DNA from: Smittium culicis
Taxonomy: Eukaryota > Kickxellomycota > Harpellomycetes > Harpellales > Legeriomycetaceae
Reading direction: 5' to 3'
Assembly: GCA_001970855.1 (NCBI GenBank)
Contig: LSSN01006055.1
Location: 1 to 28,504 of the forward strand
Length of the DNA stretch: 28,504 nt
This document shows, piece after piece, positions 1 to 10,500 of the stretch. A program made the position numbers and the translations under genes. Numbering within the stretch: position 1 is the first letter of the stretch; every line of letters starts with the position of its first letter. A model generated the notes under the pieces. That model had not been told where the DNA came from, made no database searches, and worked only from the letters and a program-made list of their open reading frames with translations.

Positions 1-503
1 TCCAGAGGAGGACCATCTAGAAACAGGAGGAACCGATTCGTTTAGCACAGTCTGAGACATTATCTGTGCACAAGTCCAGTGTTCGACAGCATTACGGAAC
101 TCAGCCGTTTAGCAGCTTATTGTAGGAGAGCCAGGTCGATCATCCCCACGTTTGGGTAGGAGCCTATTTTTTATTAATCCTGTTAGATGTAGGCTCTGAC
201 TAGGAGCTCAATGATCTCAACGAATTCAATTTTGTTGGAACGAGCTTAATTCAATGACTGCTTGTAACTTCAGTCATCCAGCCTACTTGAAGCAATGCCT
301 GGGTGGATCTTTCGGATGGTAGATTGATCCCATTTCCCTTTAGGTACGCAGCCGGTAGACCGGCAGAGGAATTTATTAGTATTAGAATATTAGTTTTTTT
401 ATGCCTTGCACCGAATTTCTATTTTTTTAGTTTATTTACCGCGTATTTTCTATTATTGTTATCGTACCAATAAAATTCCGTGATTAAAAAAAAAAAAAAA
501 AAA
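1..503 (+). mobile_element. 3' end of a LINE-type (non-LTR) retrotransposon with poly-A tail
   Basis: The first 360 bases are clearly richer in G and C than the flanking DNA. They are followed by an AT-rich stretch ending in AATAAAATTCCGTGATT (469-485) and a run of 18 A (486-503). An AATAAA signal next to a pure A-tail is the expected 3' end of an element copied from its polyadenylated RNA. The same terminal sequence, again followed by A, recurs at 5396-5425, so it is a repeated element end and not an ordinary gene terminator. All three frames of 1-360 contain stops, so this is probably 3' untranslated sequence or the last codons of the reverse-transcriptase frame. The 5' end lies outside the window. 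It may be the same family as the reverse transcriptase at 27660-28504, which is also GC-rich and on the + strand, but no overlap proves this. Confidence 0.65.
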
Positions 504-1197
504 TACTATATGCAATTCTGATAGGTAAGCGAGAAAAAAGCTGGAATGCCACTCACCCTACCAAATTTTTTATAATTTCTAAAATAACCTATAAACGAGC
601 TGCCAAGAAATCACTTCCGACTGTTAAAGATTTGGATATTATAATTTTCTATTTGGCTAGTTATAGCAAAAATGTGGCTAACTGATTGGATAATGAAAGT
701 GATTTTGTTGGCATTTTTGCATATCTTTTATTAATGTAAGAATATCTTAGTAACTTTACGAACCTTTTCAAGCGAGATTTAAATTGAATAGTAAAATGCC
801 AAATTCACAATATAAATAATTTGGACTTATATAACAGCATAAAATGCTGAGTCTCGATTTGCCTTTTAATAATACCGTCCTACAGATTCTCTACACTGTT
901 TTAGATTTTATCTTAAAATAATTTTTTCTTCACTTCTTGTATAGTATTAGTATAAAACTGAATAATAGCTATACGAGTATAATACAGCTTTGTACTCTTT
1001 CGAAAAGCCATTAAAATCAATCATATCGGAAGCTAAATAATAATTAAATTAAAAAAAAAACGATTTCAGGACATTTGATTTTTTTTTTAATATCAAACTT
1101 CTCTGCTTAAAACATAAAGAAGATATTAAACGCAGACTTGGTTGAAAATTCTGAATATTTTAGACTAACACGAATATAATATGCATTTATAATAAAA
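504..1197. other. Intergenic, upstream of the ABC transporter
   Basis: AT-rich spacer with long A and T runs and no convincing reading frame on either strand. It should hold the promoter of the transporter starting at 1198, but I see no clear TATA box at a fixed distance. An in-frame TAA at 1177-1179, with no AG acceptor between it and the ATG, argues against an upstream coding exon joined in this frame. Confidence 0.5.
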
Positions 1198-3712
1198 ATG
1201 AATAATTATAACAATAGTAAAAAAATGATGCAATCTACATCCTCAAGCACTATTCGTGACGAATATACAAGCATACAAGTATCCGGGTCTTCTAACGATG
1301 ATTTACAAAATGAGCTTATAAACTCTTATATTAAAACTAATTCATTAAATTCTTATACAAAAAAAAATCAAATTTTAACAGATTCTACCAACGATGAATC
1401 CACTCCATTACTTTCAAATCTCGGTAATAGCAAAATCGACATCTTTTCGAGTTCAAAATCAGACAACACTCTACCAATAAACTCCTCTTTAAACATTGAA
1501 ACAGATTCAAATTCCTCGTCTAATATAAACATCCCATTTTCCAGTGGAATTGCGCCAAAAGACAACTTGCCTAAAATTGCGAAATCAATAAATTTAAATA
1601 TTGAATCAATTAATGAAAATCCAACTCAAAACCAAGAAGAAAGTGAACAAATGAAAAACTATACCACCCTTGCAGCGTGGAGAAAGCTAATAGTTTTTGC
1701 AAAAAACGAGTACAAGCTTTTAGGCGCTGCATTTTGCCTCCAACTGTTTTCTACCTCAATATCAGCAGTAAGTTTTATTACAATACACATTGTTTTACAT
1801 TTCTATATTCCATAATTACACATATAAGAATTATTTTATAAATACTCGTTTTTTTTTATTTTAATATATTTAGTCGATCCCTTTCTTATTTGGCAAGTTG
1901 ATTGACATGGCGACAGATCCCAATTTTAAGATTCCTTTTGGATTGAGCATTAATCAATTGTTTTTATCAATTGCTTTGTTTTTTGTGTTTGGTGCACTAT
2001 CTAACTTTGGAAGAATTTATTTGATACGTAAAGCGGGCGAATCCATGATAGCAAGACTAAGATCATCTGTTTACAGTAGTATTATCAAACAAGATATGGC
2101 TTTTTTTGAAACCAATAGAAGCGGAGATTTGATTAGTAGGCTAACTGTTGACACTACTATCGTCAGCAAAAGTATTACTAATAACATAGCTGATGGACTT
2201 GGGTGCGTTTTTTCTATTACTGCAGGACTATTTATGATGATATACATGAGTGCGAAACTTTCTTTAGTTATGCTACTTTTCGTCATCCCCATATCATTTT
2301 ATTCTATGTTTTATGGAAAGTTTGTTAAAGCAATAGCCCGTAAAACTCAGGAAGCCTTAGGAGACCTGACCAAGGAAGCTGAAGAGAGGATAAGTAATAT
2401 CAGAATAGTTCAATCGTTCGGTAAAGAAGGCGAAGAAGCTTGCAGATTTAATCTAGAGTCGCAAAATGTCTATCAACTAGGAAAAAAAGAGGCTTTTGCT
2501 ACTGGATTATTTTTTGGATTTAGTGGTTTGGCTGGTAACTTGACAATTTTGCTATTTTTAGGATTTGGTGGTAAAATGGTAATGTCTAACGAAATTACTA
2601 TAGGCCAATTATCGTCGTTCATGATATACACAGCCTTCGTTGGCACTTCATTTGCAGGCTTAACTTCATTCTTCTCAGAATCAATGAAAGGTATTGGCGC
2701 TAGTATGAGACTTTTCTATGTTCTAGAAAGGCAGCCAAAAATATCTAGTGAAAGTAATACAGAGGGAATAATATTGGACGATTGCAAAGGTCATATTACC
2801 TTTGATAATGTCAATTTCACGTACCCATCTCGTCCTGATACCCAAATATTCCGCAACTTGAACATGGAAATCATGCCAGGCACCCATGTAGCCATTGCAG
2901 GGCCTTCGGGTAAAGGAAAGAGCACGCTGGCATTATTGTTGTTGCGATTCTACGACGTTACAGGAGGAAGTATAAAAATCGATGGATACGACTTGAGAGA
3001 TTTGAACTTGAAGAAATGGAGATCGAATTTGGCAATAGTGCCACAGGAACCAGCATTGTTTGCAACAACGATCAGAAACAATCTTATGTATTCCAATCCG
3101 AACGCGACTGAGGATGAACTGATAGATGCGCTTAAACAAGCCAATGCTTACAACTTTGTGTTCGGGTTCCCAAAGAATCTAGATACTTTCGTTGGCGAGC
3201 GAGGAGTTAGCTTATCAGGCGGCCAGAAGCAAAGAATAGCTATTGCGCGAGCTTTGTTGACGGATCCGGCAATTCTTATATTGGACGAGGCAACTAGCGC
3301 GCTTGACAGCCAAAGTGAGCAAAGTGTACAGCAAGCACTTGATAGATTGACTTCGAATAGAAGCTTTAGCGGCAGTTCTTCAACAGCAGCAATAAATCAA
3401 AAAACTTCTTTGAATGATCAGCAAGTTATGGCGAAGGAGGATGAGGAGGAAGCGGTCATGATGGAGTATAACAGCCTGTCGAAATCGCCAACACCGATTC
3501 CATCACCAAATCGGTTGGACAATTTAGGGAATAAGGTTCGCAGAGCTAGCAGAACAATAATTACGATTGCGCATCGACCATCAACCTTGCAAAAGAGTGA
3601 TGTTATTATGGTTATTGGCGATAATGGGGACATCGTTGAGAGCGGGAATTACTTCGAGCTTTTATCAAACGACGAGAGCTACTTTAAAAAGCTTCTTTCG
3701 TCAAAGAATTAG
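1198..3712 (+). CDS. ABC half-transporter, ABCB10/Mdl1-like (two exons, 802 aa)
   Basis: Exons 1198-1767 and 1874-3712 join in frame to give 802 residues. Residues 1-160 are a hydrophilic Asn/Ser-rich extension. A six-helix membrane domain follows (about 170-470), then an ATP-binding domain with Walker A GPSGKGKST (533-541), Q-loop VPQEP, signature LSGGQ (637-641), Walker B ILILDE (657-662), D-loop SALD ending at D668, and H-loop His757. Order and wording are closest to the mitochondrial inner-membrane exporters ABCB10/Mdl1, half-transporters that work as dimers. Two things are odd. About 60 extra low-complexity residues separate the D-loop from the H-loop. The N-terminus does not look like a mitochondrial presequence and carries an acidic dileucine ESTPLL (67-72), so a vacuolar location is possible. 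The 3' end converges on the secreted-protein gene at 4098. The family call is strong; substrate and location are open. Confidence 0.93.
1768..1873 (+). other. Spliceosomal intron, 106 nt
   Basis: The donor GTAAGT (1768-1773) and acceptor TTTAG (ending 1873) bound a very AT-rich segment with a T-rich tract before the acceptor. Reading through gives a stop within 16 codons. Removing it joins codon 190 (Ala) to Ser-Ile-Pro-Phe-Leu-Phe-Gly-Lys, which restores the first transmembrane helix of the ABC domain. No textbook TACTAAC branch site is visible; a weak candidate lies near 1841. Confidence 0.93.
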
Positions 3713-4097
3713 AGTGTTGTTTTGTTTTCTAGCTACCATCAATTTTCAATCTTTAATTATTGGTTATATTTCGTGATTATTATTATTATTATTATTAATT
3801 TCGCTATTATATAAAATGATTTTTTTTAATTAGAAACATATATTTTGTTATTGTATAGCAAGATTTTAATTATTTTATACATTGACATATATCTTTGTTT
3901 TTTTTTGAGGTTTTATGTTTATTAATATATAAAAGATCAAGTATTACAGGGCTATAATTGAGTATAGGCCATTTTGAACTATTTTATATTTACGCGTGGT
4001 ATTAATAGAGTGTTTAAATGGTAATTAAATGGGTAAGTTTATAGAGTATTTAAAGTGTAAACACTAAAACAGAATTTAAAAAGTAGGGGTAAAGAGA
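3713..4097. other. Convergent intergenic spacer with (ATT)n microsatellite
   Basis: This short AT-rich spacer holds the 3' ends of two converging genes. An (ATT)n tract lies at about 3776-3798. No other gene or RNA is seen. Confidence 0.6.
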
Positions 4098-4700
4098 CTA
4101 GTTAAATTTTAGTGCCGCATAGTTATGATGTTGATTGACGAGCTGTTTAGATGGAGCTTTGAAAAGAGGCTGTATATCGGCAGTTATATTAAAGAATTTG
4201 ACGATAACAGAATCGGCAACTTTACTGATACGGTTAATGAACGGGTACTCATAGATGTAATATGTCCCTTGCGGGTCGGTGTGCTTGAAATATTCTGATT
4301 TTTGACTACAGGAGAAGTAAGGGATGATACCACAACATTGCCCATAGACGTTGACTAAATTTTCGGTTACGGTGAGGACACCAGCTTTACATGTGCCGGG
4401 TTTGACAGTTAGTGGGTAGGATACTTTGAATGTCAGTTTTTTTGTGTACGAAGAATCTATCTGGTGAACGATCTCGTTAAAATAAGTCTCGTTGAATATG
4501 GGTGTGGCAGTCGCGACATGCATGAAATCTACGTCAGGAAAAGAGCAGTTATCAGAATTCTTTATGTCGCAGCATTTGGGTATGCCTTGATGATGTCTTA
4601 CTTTGTAAGAATGGGAAGGCTCTATACTTTCTATTGTGCAGCTGGAGAGGACACAACTAAGAATAGATAGGATTAATAAACAAATTTTCAAGGTCATCAT
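4098..4700 (-). CDS. Secreted cysteine-rich protein A, unknown family (200 aa)
   Basis: A single-exon frame starting at MM with a hydrophobic signal peptide (residues 1-20, Leu/Ile/Cys-rich) and no other membrane segment, so export through the ER is likely. The mature part has eight cysteines: C21, C43-C44, C52, then C104, C122-C123, C131. This reads as C-x21-CC-x7-C, a 51-residue spacer, then C-x17-CC-x7-C. Possible N-glycosylation sites are N70-E-T and N171-I-T. The neighbouring gene at 5795-6517 has the same framework, so the two are paralogues on the same strand. I do not recognise the family. A cell-wall, host-contact or effector-like role would be a guess from secretion and disulfide content only. 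It converges with the ABC transporter, and a TATATAG box lies 42-48 bases upstream of the ATG. Confidence 0.85.
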   Translation of the reverse strand: MMTLKICLLILSILSCVLSSCTIESIEPSHSYKVRHHQGIPKCCDIKNSDNCSFPDVDFMHVATATPIFNETYFNEIVHQIDSSYTKKLTFKVSYPLTVKPGTCKAGVLTVTENLVNVYGQCCGIIPYFSCSQKSEYFKHTDPQGTYYIYEYPFINRISKVADSVIVKFFNITADIQPLFKAPSKQLVNQHHNYAALKFN

Positions 4701-4741
4701 ATTTTTGTAAAGTTTAGCTTTTGACAGGGATGGGTTGTGAC

Positions 4742-4748
4742 TATATAG
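4742..4748 (-). promoter_or_regulatory. TATA box of secreted protein A
   Basis: TATATAG on the minus strand, 42-48 bases before the ATG at 4700. The position and the conserved sequence make it the best TATA candidate. A further A-rich GATAAAAAAG stretch lies just upstream of it. Confidence 0.5.
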
Positions 4749-5391
4749 TGTTACTTTTTTATCTTTTGAGCTAAATAAACGACAAGAATTTGGCTACAAT
4801 CCAATTTTATTAAATGTATTTACAGATGTGATTTAAATTGAAAAGGTATTAATTACAAATACAGGTAGAGATCTGCTCTTTTGAAACTGCGCTTATATTT
4901 TATATAAAATAACCCTTGTTTTGGATATTTATATTATTATTACACGAAATTTAGTTATAAAGAGCTATGATTAGGGATTTGCACTAATATAAATTTATTA
5001 TATTTTCGAAAATTGCGAGTTTAATGCTAATAGGTTACTTTGCAATAAAGAAAACCAACAAATTTATACAAATTTCATCAATAAATCTTATAATGTCAAA
5101 ATTAGAAAACTAAAACGCAAAAAAAATGCACAGCCAAGTCCAAGTATCAGCCAATCAATATACTTTAAATTATCGTTTTGAAATCTATAGCGAGCCAAGA
5201 TAAGTATGATAGGCTAGATGAAAGTCGATCTAAGATTCAAAACATTTGTACTCACCAATGCGCTTATTAGATATATTTTTTTTATACTAATTTATAATAC
5301 TGGTACAATATAGTAAATCATGTGATACTGTATTATATAATTTTGAAGTCTTATGATTTAGGGAATAATACATGACATCACTCTAAAACTA

Positions 5392-5427
5392 TACTAATAA
5401 AATTCCGTGATAAAAAAAAAAAAAAAC
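5392..5427 (+). mobile_element. 36-bp LINE tail insertion with 11-bp target-site duplication
   Basis: The sequence TACTAATAAAATTCCGTGAT followed by 14 A and CG is flanked by two perfect copies of CTCTAAAACTA (5381-5391 and 5428-5438). The inserted bases match the last bases of the element at 465-503 (TACCAATAAAATTCCGTGATT plus A-tail) with one substitution and one missing T. An A-tail, a target duplication and extreme 5' truncation together are the hallmark of target-primed reverse transcription that stopped after about 20 templated bases. Confidence 0.9.
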
Positions 5428-5794
5428 GCTCTAAAACTAAAGGCAAAACTACCACCACTTGCATAATTTTTCGAAAGGGTAGAATTTTTTGAATAAGATA
5501 CATCTAAGAAATAGCTGATATTTTTGAACTCTAAAAAACTTTATTGATGTACTGTACTAGAAAAGCCAAAAATAATGAAAAACGCTTAATATACTCTAAG
5601 CTCATTACGCTAAAATATTATAACGAAGGAAATGTGAAATATTTAAAAGAATACTAGCTTATAATTAATATATTTTTAATTGATGTTGAAGTATAAATTT
5701 TATTGTAATTGTTACTAAAAACAATCTGAGAGATACGACATATAGCCAAGTTCAAAAATTTTCACAAAAAAAGAATTAGAGTGTACAGATTTTT

Positions 5795-6517
5795 TTAATC
5801 AAAAATAGCATTTACATTTGATTCTTTGGTTTTCAATATAGTGATGTCCCAAACATATTTAGCTGTGATACCATTGATACTTTTATTTAGTTCCATGCTA
5901 GGTAAGAAGTGTGGTTTGTGTCTTTGTGAAGTTTTGAAAATATTTTTTGAGTTATCCATTTTGACATTTGGACTATAAATCGAGTCATATTCAGATGCGA
6001 TAATAGGCGTTCTAGACAATATTCTTCCGTTGAAGTATTTATTGTCTCCGCAGCCTACAAGCTCTCTAACAGTTATTTCAGCAAAAGAGCTGGGATACTT
6101 GAATACGGTGCGCTCGTCCTTGCAAGAGCGGAAAAATAGCGCACTGCAGCATTCGCCGACAGCTTCAGTAGTTATATCGGTAAATTCATATGAAACGGAA
6201 ACGCACTGACCTGGCTCGATTTCCAGATCGATTTCATCGGGTTCGAATGTCTTAAATGCTGTATATTCCCTTGGCAATTGAGACTTGATCCTCGTATGAA
6301 ACCTGTGGTTTACGCTTGTTGAATAACTCCTAAAACTAAAGAAGTTGATCCACCACGCACTTTTACACGTTTCGCTCATCGACTTGTCACAGCAAAAGTA
6401 GTTGTTATGTATTTTTGAATATTTATTCGAATATAGCTCTGTGACTTCACCCAATGTGCACGTCGATCGCACATAACTAGCAAGGAAAAGTACTGTTGGT
6501 AATAATTTGAAAAGCAT
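5795..6517 (-). CDS. Secreted cysteine-rich protein B, paralogue of A (240 aa)
   Basis: A single-exon frame with a signal peptide (residues 1-19, cleavage probably just before C20). The cysteine frame is C20, C42-C43, C51, a 53-residue spacer, C105, C123-C124, C132. Three of the four spacing classes (x21, x7, x17) are identical to protein A at 4098-4700 and the spacer differs by two residues. Between the cysteines conservation is low, but PGxC before the third cysteine block and GxCC within it are shared. Protein B has one extra cysteine (C156) and a 40-residue longer basic, Asn/Lys-containing tail. The ATG is at 6515-6517, with a TATAAAAAGA box about 105 bases upstream. The function is unknown. 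The pair probably arose by tandem duplication and diverged fast outside the disulfide core. Confidence 0.85.
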   Translation of the reverse strand: MLFKLLPTVLFLASYVRSTCTLGEVTELYSNKYSKIHNNYFCCDKSMSETCKSAWWINFFSFRSYSTSVNHRFHTRIKSQLPREYTAFKTFEPDEIDLEIEPGQCVSVSYEFTDITTEAVGECCSALFFRSCKDERTVFKYPSSFAEITVRELVGCGDNKYFNGRILSRTPIIASEYDSIYSPNVKMDNSKNIFKTSQRHKPHFLPSMELNKSINGITAKYVWDITILKTKESNVNAIFD

Positions 6518-7559
6518 AGCAGTTTTTTGAAGTAAAAAAAAAGATATATTAAAGAAATATGAGATTGTGTAGGGAAATTCAATCCATAAATTAAGGATTG
6601 AAAATGGGAAAGGTGTAGCTTCTTTTTATAGAAACTCTTGAACTAATTACCTACAAATTCAGCGTTCGCTTGTTGTTATTTATTTTTGTAAAATTTGCTA
6701 GCTCTTTTACGCCCACAACTAATACACCTTAAATGCTCCTGAATATTTCCTATTTAGTTTATACAATTAGCGAAGATATATTTTCTTTTTCGTAATTACA
6801 TACATTAATCTAACTGCTTTTCTTAGGTGGAAAAAATCGGATATTAGTGACATGTGCCCACACACATTTATAATTTCTAGATGAAACTGTAGTCTTTTCC
6901 AAGTTCAACGCTTTTAGCCCTTTCAGGAGATGTTGGCTTTTTTTCTTTTGAGCAACCAAAAACATCCAACAAATTTACGGCTTTAATATTAGTATTAGAT
7001 TATTAGAATTTATAGGCTATTTATAAAATCAGCCCAATAAAATTTAATAAACCTATAATGATAGTCAATTAGGCGATAGGTTGGCTAATTTTGTTAGTGC
7101 AGAAAAAAAAAATACTATCCTCATCTGAAAAGGTTATTAGGCTGATATTTAACAATCCTCCCAAAAAATAACAACATAGTAGCTGAAAGCTATATTGTCG
7201 TTTACAATTATCAGATGCCTCAAGCTAATAATAATTTTTTAAATAAAAAAAGATAAGTATGTTCAGCCTAGTTTTTTTTTATTTTTTAAATCGCCCTGTT
7301 TACCAAGCTAGTTTGCATTAAAAAGTAACACTATAATCCATTAATTTAATAAATATAACACATATCCACTTATTATACCCATTTTTTCAACGACAATAAA
7401 GAGATAATATAATTAATGATGTATCCATATAAAGTGTAATAATCTTATTGGTTGAATATCAAAAAAAAAAAAAGTTGAATAAAACCAAACTAAATAAAAC
7501 AAAATGAAGGTTGTTTAAAAAATTTAAAATAAAAATAATTTTTGTTTTTTTTTGTAAAG
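6518..7559. other. Intergenic spacer
   Basis: AT-rich spacer with upstream sequences of secreted protein B at its left end. It contains a 13-A run at 7461-7473 flanked by GTTGAATA (7451-7458 and 7474-7481), possibly a tiny A-tail insertion. No gene is seen. Confidence 0.45.
6621..6630 (-). promoter_or_regulatory. TATA box candidate of secreted protein B
   Basis: TATAAAAAGA on the minus strand, about 105-113 bases before the ATG at 6517. A second, weaker TATA-like stretch lies near 6541-6551, about 25-35 bases from the ATG. The first is the better match to a eukaryotic TATA consensus. Confidence 0.45.
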
Positions 7560-10500
7560 GATAGGTGGATCGTATTCTTGTTAAATTTATCTTCTTTTAG
7601 AAAAAGTAACACATCTGAGAAGAAGTTGTTTGGGTCTTAATATGACTTCATTATCAGTATATTGTCAGTTAAAAGTCGTCATGGACTATATTAATACTTT
7701 TTATACAAAATTTTATGGATAATATAGGTGACTTGAGGGAAATTATTGCTATAATTATGCATTTATTATATAGAAAAATATGTGGTTCTAATTACCAAAA
7801 ATTTCTAATTATAACAAAACTCCTATGGTAGTATTGAGTCTGAAGGAGTACCAGTATTTACAGCTATTATATATTCAATAGTTCTAGCTAAAGTTCTCAG
7901 ATAATTATCCAAAAATTTTGTAATTTTAAATATTTCTTTATAATTATAGTTATTCTGACTACAGATTTGAGTTAGAGTTAATCTTTTTTGTGTTGTAATA
8001 ATATAATGGCAGATATGTCATTATATTTTATACGAGGTGTTTTATATAATTTGGAGATGAACTTTGCTTAATAAAATTTATAGTTTATGACTGATTATAA
8101 AATAATATAATGATTTCTTATGATCTAATGATAAGACATCCCTGTATTTACTTAGGAAAAGTATTATTTATTTTAATATTTCATCTATGTAATGTGTATC
8201 TATAACTCTATTAAATACACACACCGCTATTAGCCAGTAGTTTTACTAGCTAGGATACTTATATCAAGTTATGAAAATATATTCGTTTGATTAAATCATG
8301 GGACTACTGGGTTGATATCAATAGCTGATCTAAAAAATTTATTTATTATATTATCTGCCAAAGGTGTTAAAAATTTACTTAAATTTTCGTAATCATTAAT
8401 TTCTTCTATGTTTATAGTAATTTGGCATATATGCAGACTTATATATTTTTAATGTGCTTAAACACATTATTTCTCAAGAGTATTAATAATTCAATAAGTT
8501 AACTATCATTACTCCGTGATTGTATTGTTATCGATCTAAGATTCAAGCTTTGAATTTTTCTGTAATAGGATAATATTTGAGTCTTTTACGCACACATCTT
8601 TGACTTCTGGTGACGAATCTTATAGTATTTTCAAAGGTAAATTTATCTTTGAAATTTCTCAGTTGACCATCTATTCAATTCGATTTCTGTTTTTGTTATT
8701 GGTCTTAATGAAAGATGTATATCGGCTCTTTTGATATGATATTATTGATTTTGAGTGATTAATTCTGATTGTGCATATAATAGCTCCTGCATGAAGTGGA
8801 ACGTCATTACAGTTTTCAATAGACAATTAGTTAGAGTGATAGCTAAAGTTATTTTATCCCATTTGAATTTCTAGAAATTTTATTGGGTTAAATTGCACAG
8901 CATGCGGAAATATGAAAAATTCCCATTTCTTCCGGCTGTGATTCAAAGAGTGTTGGATAATAGACTCTGGATCTCTGAATCAGCTGTAAAGTACCTAATT
9001 ATATTTTATGGATTTTAATATAAACTAATTTACATCTTGGGTACCACTCGATCTTACAGCATGATAAAATCATCAGTTGATAAGTACCATTTTTTCTGCT
9101 TCGTAAAAAAAATAGATGCATTAGCTTTGTTTAACTTGGAAGGAAAATGTTTCTTTATGGCCTTGCTGATTTCATTAACCAACGACTCCAAATTTTATTC
9201 ATCAAACCCAGAAATTCATGGAAATTATATCGAGCAATATTTCTTTACCAATATATTTTATTCGTATTTTTTGAATATGATAGAGATGAAAGATCCATTA
9301 GTTGATTTAGTTAAATTTCAATCATTGCCACATAATTTATCTACAGCTTGAGTGTATATTATACTCTTCATAACTTCAATCCCAGAATATCTTCGAGCTC
9401 TGGTCAATATCTCCCAATCCGAATTTTCTAGTGTGTGGACACTTTGATGTCTGTAATTTCTGTAAAAAATTGTTTTTTATTCCATTTTTTCAGGGTATCC
9501 CTCAAAATATTAGATATTGCTAATATTCCCCCGTAAATTCCACATTTCATTTCCTTAGAATGATTATTAGGTCAGAATAAATCAGCCTGAAAGTAGGATA
9601 ATGGAATTGAATGTGCTTTTCTTAGTACGCTTGAAAGTATTCTAATGATTGAACTTAAAACTTAAAATTCCTAGCCTGTTTGAACAGCATTCGAATCTTT
9701 TTTTTTTTTTGATGCACAGTGTCGTTTAGCAACTGTCTATTGTATTTCGTTTATTTAAGTCTTGTTGTGAATATATCAATTCTGGACTCTCATGGTTTAT
9801 AAGAAATCTGATCTCTTCCTGCTTGTGATATATTTTATTAGTGCTCTGTTTACAAATTCACTCGTATTCTTCGTTCAGTGATAGTTAATTTATCTATCCA
9901 GAAATTCACATATCCATTGATCTTTCCCAGATTATTATCGGTCTTATGATTTTTTTATTACTACGGGCTCTTAAATATAGTCGAAGACTGAGCACTCAAA
10001 ATTGGTAGTTTTTATCATTTCAGCAGTATCTTATAAGCTTCGAAATTATATGTTATTTTTTACGAATGGACAGCATCATTCATGTAGAGACCCCATATAA
10101 TCCTTTCAGTTAATTAGCTTGCATATAATTTTCAGTGATTCAATCTTAAAATTTTATTCATATATTTACTGGCTTGAAATATTAGGTCGATCATAGTCTT
10201 AGGCTCCAAACCTTAATTTGCGACACCTAAAAGATTGCTGTAAAATCCACAATCATGACCCTGAATAAATTTAATTAATTTTTGCAGAATAATAATGATA
10301 TTTTTTCCGTCAGGTTTTTTTGTGACTTATTTTCTAGCTTTAGTTTGTATTTGTGTAAGAAGTACTTCAGTTTCAGTTGCTGCAGATATTTATATTTTTG
10401 AATCAAGAATCGAGATTATGATCTATTTTCGACTATATATCAGAGTTTTCATATTTCCATGAATTACCACCAATCTCTCTTCAATAACTCGAAACAAACC

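Larger units (their letters stand above)
4701..5794. other. Intergenic between the two secreted-protein genes
   Basis: 1.1 kb of AT-rich DNA carrying the upstream region of gene A and the downstream region of gene B. Apart from the LINE micro-insertion at 5392-5427 I see no gene, no third paralogue and no RNA gene. Confidence 0.55.

Noticed and set aside
3370..3555. In-frame intron inside the ABC domain
   Set aside because: There is no good donor such as GTAAGT and the G+C content matches exons, unlike the known intron; treated as a translated insertion.
8509..8525. Partial match CTCCGTGATT to the LINE terminus
   Set aside because: It lacks the AATAAA part and an A-tail, and lies inside the decayed frame.
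9037..9351. 104-codon plus-strand frame
   Set aside because: It starts with TTG, has no recognisable motif and lies opposite the better-supported decayed minus-strand frame.
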